64,000 nt of DNA from Streptomyces sp. WMMB303 (GTDB lineage Bacteria > Actinomycetota > Actinomycetes > Streptomycetales > Streptomycetaceae). Of the stretch, positions 62,260 through 64,000 are shown one piece after another. The notes below the pieces were generated by a model, which saw only the letters and a program-made list of their open reading frames with translations, was not told where the DNA came from and did no database searches. Position 1 is the first letter of the stretch; each line of letters begins with the position of its first letter. Both the position numbers and the translations under genes were made by a program. Location: positions 434,001 to 498,000 of the forward strand of contig NZ_JARKIN010000001.1 in the NCBI RefSeq assembly GCF_029351045.1. Direction: 5' to 3'.

Positions 62260-62973
62260 TCAGCGCACCCCGGTCCCGGGGTGCCGAGGGCGCGGCACAC
62301 GCTCCGGCAGCGGCACATAGGTGTCGACGGCGTCCAGCAGCGCCTCGATCGAGCCCGTCCAGCGCGGATCGCCCTCGAGGGCGCGGCGGGCGGAGACCCG
62401 CACGGCCGGGACGGCCGGGAGGTTCTCCCCGGCGAAGCCGTGCGTCGCCAGCAGCGCCCGCGCCTGGTACTCGACCCGTTCGCTCAGCTCGTCGCTGCCC
62501 GCGTCGGCCATGGTGAGGGCGACGACCAGATGGGCGAGGCCGCCGCGACGCGCGAGCGCGAGCTGCTCGGCGGTTCCCGGACGCACGCCCTCGCGCACGG
62601 AGACGACGAGCAGCGCACCGTCCAGCCCGGCGCGGGCCCGTGAGGCGTCCGTACGCGCCCGGACCGTCGTACCGCCGCCGGGGTACGGGCCGGTGCCGGG
62701 CACCGCGCGCAGGGCAGGGTCCAGCACGGTGTAGTGCCGCGTGTCGGTGGCGTAGCGGAAGCACCGGGAGCGCTGCCTGCGCGCCACCGGATGGCCGTCC
62801 GGGCGAGCGGCTGCCGCGCGCCCCGGCTCCGGCCCGCGGGGAGCCGCCCCGAGGCCGCGGGCGGCCAGCGCGGCGGCCAGCGTGGTCTTGCCGTGCCCGG
62901 GATGGCCCAGCGTGCCGATGGTGAGGTGGGGGACGGGGAACGGGGCGGTGCGCGGGTGGCTGAGGCCGGACAT
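62260..62973 (-). CDS. degenerate EF-Tu G-domain protein
   Basis: A 237-residue stand-alone relative of the EF-Tu GTPase domain. The P-loop is intact (GHPGHGKTT, 23-31) and RHY (79-81), DGALLVV (118-124) and TYVPLPER (218-225, the end of domain I) align with EF-Tu. But the switch region from about 41 to 79 is shortened, DxPGH is replaced by LDPALRA, and the base-specificity motif NKxD is replaced by TMAD. Domains II and III are missing. It is therefore probably not a translation factor. ATG 62973 has GGAGGG upstream. First gene of a pair with the spermidine-synthase-like gene. Confidence 0.8.
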   Translation of the reverse strand: MSGLSHPRTAPFPVPHLTIGTLGHPGHGKTTLAAALAARGLGAAPRGPEPGRAAAARPDGHPVARRQRSRCFRYATDTRHYTVLDPALRAVPGTGPYPGGGTTVRARTDASRARAGLDGALLVVSVREGVRPGTAEQLALARRGGLAHLVVALTMADAGSDELSERVEYQARALLATHGFAGENLPAVPAVRVSARRALEGDPRWTGSIEALLDAVDTYVPLPERVPRPRHPGTGVR

Positions 62974-63375
62974 GGGAGCCCTCCAGGACCGGTACGGACG
63001 AGTCGGGACCCCGGAAAGCAGCCCGACCCTCCCCTGTGGGGTCCTCGGCCGGTCCGGGAGGGTCAGCGTCGGCGGGGACGGCCGCCGGGCGGAACGGAGT
63101 GGATGTGCGCGCCCGCCGTCGGCAGGAGGGCAGCCCGCGCGGCGGCCGCCACCGCGGCCGGAGCACAGAGAAGGGGCAGCCCGAGCACCCCGAGATGATC
63201 GCCCGTTCAACCACCGCCCGTCGAACGGTTTTCGGCAATCACCGCACGGCGGCTTTCCGGCCCTGGTCGAAGCGGACATGGCCACCCGGGGAACAGCTCT
63301 GCGGAACCGCGCCTTTCGGGCATTCCGCCCGGCTTCGACCGGCGGGGGAACCGATTCGTCGGTTACGCTCCCAGC
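62974..63375. other. 402-base divergent intergenic region
   Basis: Between the EF-Tu-like and TVP38-like genes. GGACCCC/GGGGTCC arms near 63008-63046 can form a hairpin. I see no gene, RNA or known zinc-regulator site. The right end contains the -10 of the next gene (63364-63369). Confidence 0.5.
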
Positions 63376-64000
63376 GTGCCCGTCCCCGCCACGCAGCCAG
63401 ACGGACTCCCCGGCCGTCTCACCCGGACGCTGCTCTCACCATGGTTCCGCCTCGCCCTGCTCGTCGCACTGCTGTGCGCGGCCGCGACGGCGATGCTGCT
63501 GTACGAACCCCAGCGCCTGCTCGCCCAGGGCTGGCCCCCGGAGATCGCCGGGGGCGCGGCCGTCGCCCTTTTCGGCGCCGCCTACGGGGTGTGCACCGCG
63601 GCCTTCGTCCCGCGCCCCGTACTCAACGTGGCGGCCGGTGTCCTCTTCGGCGCGCAGGCGGGCACCTTCTCGGCGACGGCCGGCACGGTGATCGGCGCGG
63701 GCATCGCCTTCGGGCTGGGCCGGATGCTCGGCCAGGACGCCCTGCGCACCCTGCTGCGAGGCCGCTGGCTGTCGTCCGCCGACCGGCAGTTGAGCCGGCA
63801 CGGGTTCCGCTCGATGCTGATCATCCGGCTGCTGCCGGGCGTGCCGTTCGCGGCTTCGAACTACGGCGCGGCCGTCTCCCGGATGCGCTGGCTCGCCTTC
63901 CTGAGCGCGACCGCGCTGGGCTCGGTACCCAACACCGCGGCCTATGTCATCGCCGGGAGCAGCGCCGCGACTCCGACCTCGCCGGTCTTCCTGGCCTCGT
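63376..64000 (+). CDS. TVP38/TMEM64-family membrane protein, cut by the window end
   Basis: 208 codons are visible of a VTT-domain protein. Hydrophobic segments at about 22-42, 56-77, 82-105 and beyond; RPVLNVAAGVLFGAQAGT and LLPGVPFAASNYGAAVS are the conserved re-entrant loops. Probably transports or flips a lipid. Start GTG 63376 is 6 bases after -10-like TACGCT (63364-63369), suggesting a leaderless transcript. The C-terminus lies outside the window. Confidence 0.88.
   Translation, partial: MPVPATQPDGLPGRLTRTLLSPWFRLALLVALLCAAATAMLLYEPQRLLAQGWPPEIAGGAAVALFGAAYGVCTAAFVPRPVLNVAAGVLFGAQAGTFSATAGTVIGAGIAFGLGRMLGQDALRTLLRGRWLSSADRQLSRHGFRSMLIIRLLPGVPFAASNYGAAVSRMRWLAFLSATALGSVPNTAAYVIAGSSAATPTSPVFLAS

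Noticed and set aside
62260..62973. Functional elongation factor Tu
   Set aside because: NKxD and DxPGH are missing, and so are domains II and III.
62974..63375. Zur-type operator or zinc-independent ribosomal protein genes next to the EF-Tu-like gene
   Set aside because: No TGAAAATGATTTTCA-like site and no ribosomal protein sequence on either strand.

Overview
This 64 kb window is high-GC DNA with the strong GC bias at third codon positions, the GTG/TTG starts and the gene families typical of a Streptomyces or close actinomycete chromosome (MurT/GatD, several accessory transporters, a large TPR regulator-like protein, DUF1990 and DUF885 proteins, ECF41 sigma factor, ROK and GntR regulators). 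Most of it reads as ordinary chromosome, with housekeeping and accessory genes mixed and genes on both strands. No rRNA, tRNA, CRISPR array or prophage was seen.

Layout. 1-9.2 kb: a peptide deformylase cut by the left edge, the murT-gatD lipid II amidation pair, a CtaG-like oxidase assembly protein, a DJ-1/PfpI protein, a DMT transporter, then a small acyl-handling group (lipoyl-less E2-type acyltransferase, type II thioesterase, PlsC-type acyltransferase). 9.2-11 kb: a secreted S33 peptidase. 11-15.6 kb: a broken urease locus. ureA and ureB are intact, ureC is split by a complete IS200/IS605 element (tnpA + tnpB), ureF and ureG are absent, and only the 3' third of ureD remains. 16-20.6 kb: a secreted M28 aminopeptidase, an orphan Phd/YefM antitoxin, an accessory ClpP with an unknown partner, an EamA transporter behind a candidate leaderless leader peptide, and a GNAT enzyme. 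20.6-26.6 kb: an RsbW-like ATPase, the biotin genes bioF and bioB-bioA-bioD (divergent), and a Fic-like toxin with its ribbon-helix-helix antitoxin. 26.8-33.2 kb: GNAT, two coupled CNNM/CorC-type membrane proteins behind a candidate structured leader with an upstream ORF, a GDSL hydrolase, purB and a coupled mug. 33.3-38.8 kb: ROK and GntR regulators, SDR, ECF41 sigma factor, alpha/beta hydrolase and GNAT. 38.8-43.5 kb: a 1070-residue TPR protein whose upstream region carries an IS110-type transposase. 43.8-49.1 kb: PhoD phosphatase, DUF1990, an ACT-GNAT fusion and a DUF885 peptidase. 49.2-55.7 kb: sbcCD, YigZ, a CoA-binding protein, a GNAT remnant and a YbaK-type deacylase. 55.7-64 kb: an XRE-cupin regulator divergent from an EamA transporter, two left-handed beta-helix enzymes, DedA, a hotdog protein, a repeat-rich membrane protein, a spermidine-synthase-like protein, a degenerate EF-Tu G-domain protein and a TVP38-like protein cut by the right edge.

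How genes work together. MurT and GatD form one enzyme. bioF/bioB/bioA/bioD make biotin from pimeloyl thioester and share one divergent control region. SbcC and SbcD overlap and form one nuclease. The two CNNM genes overlap by ATGA. The toxin and antitoxin overlap by GTGA. The urease locus cannot make a working enzyme as it stands: the IS insertion removes the C-terminal third of UreC, including the catalytic Asp, and the maturation genes are gone. Removing the IS in silico restores a reading frame of exactly 573 residues. Several genes (for example at 29901, 30785, 58041, 60235 and 63376) have a TANNNT -10 element 6-8 bases before the start codon, the spacing expected for leaderless transcripts.
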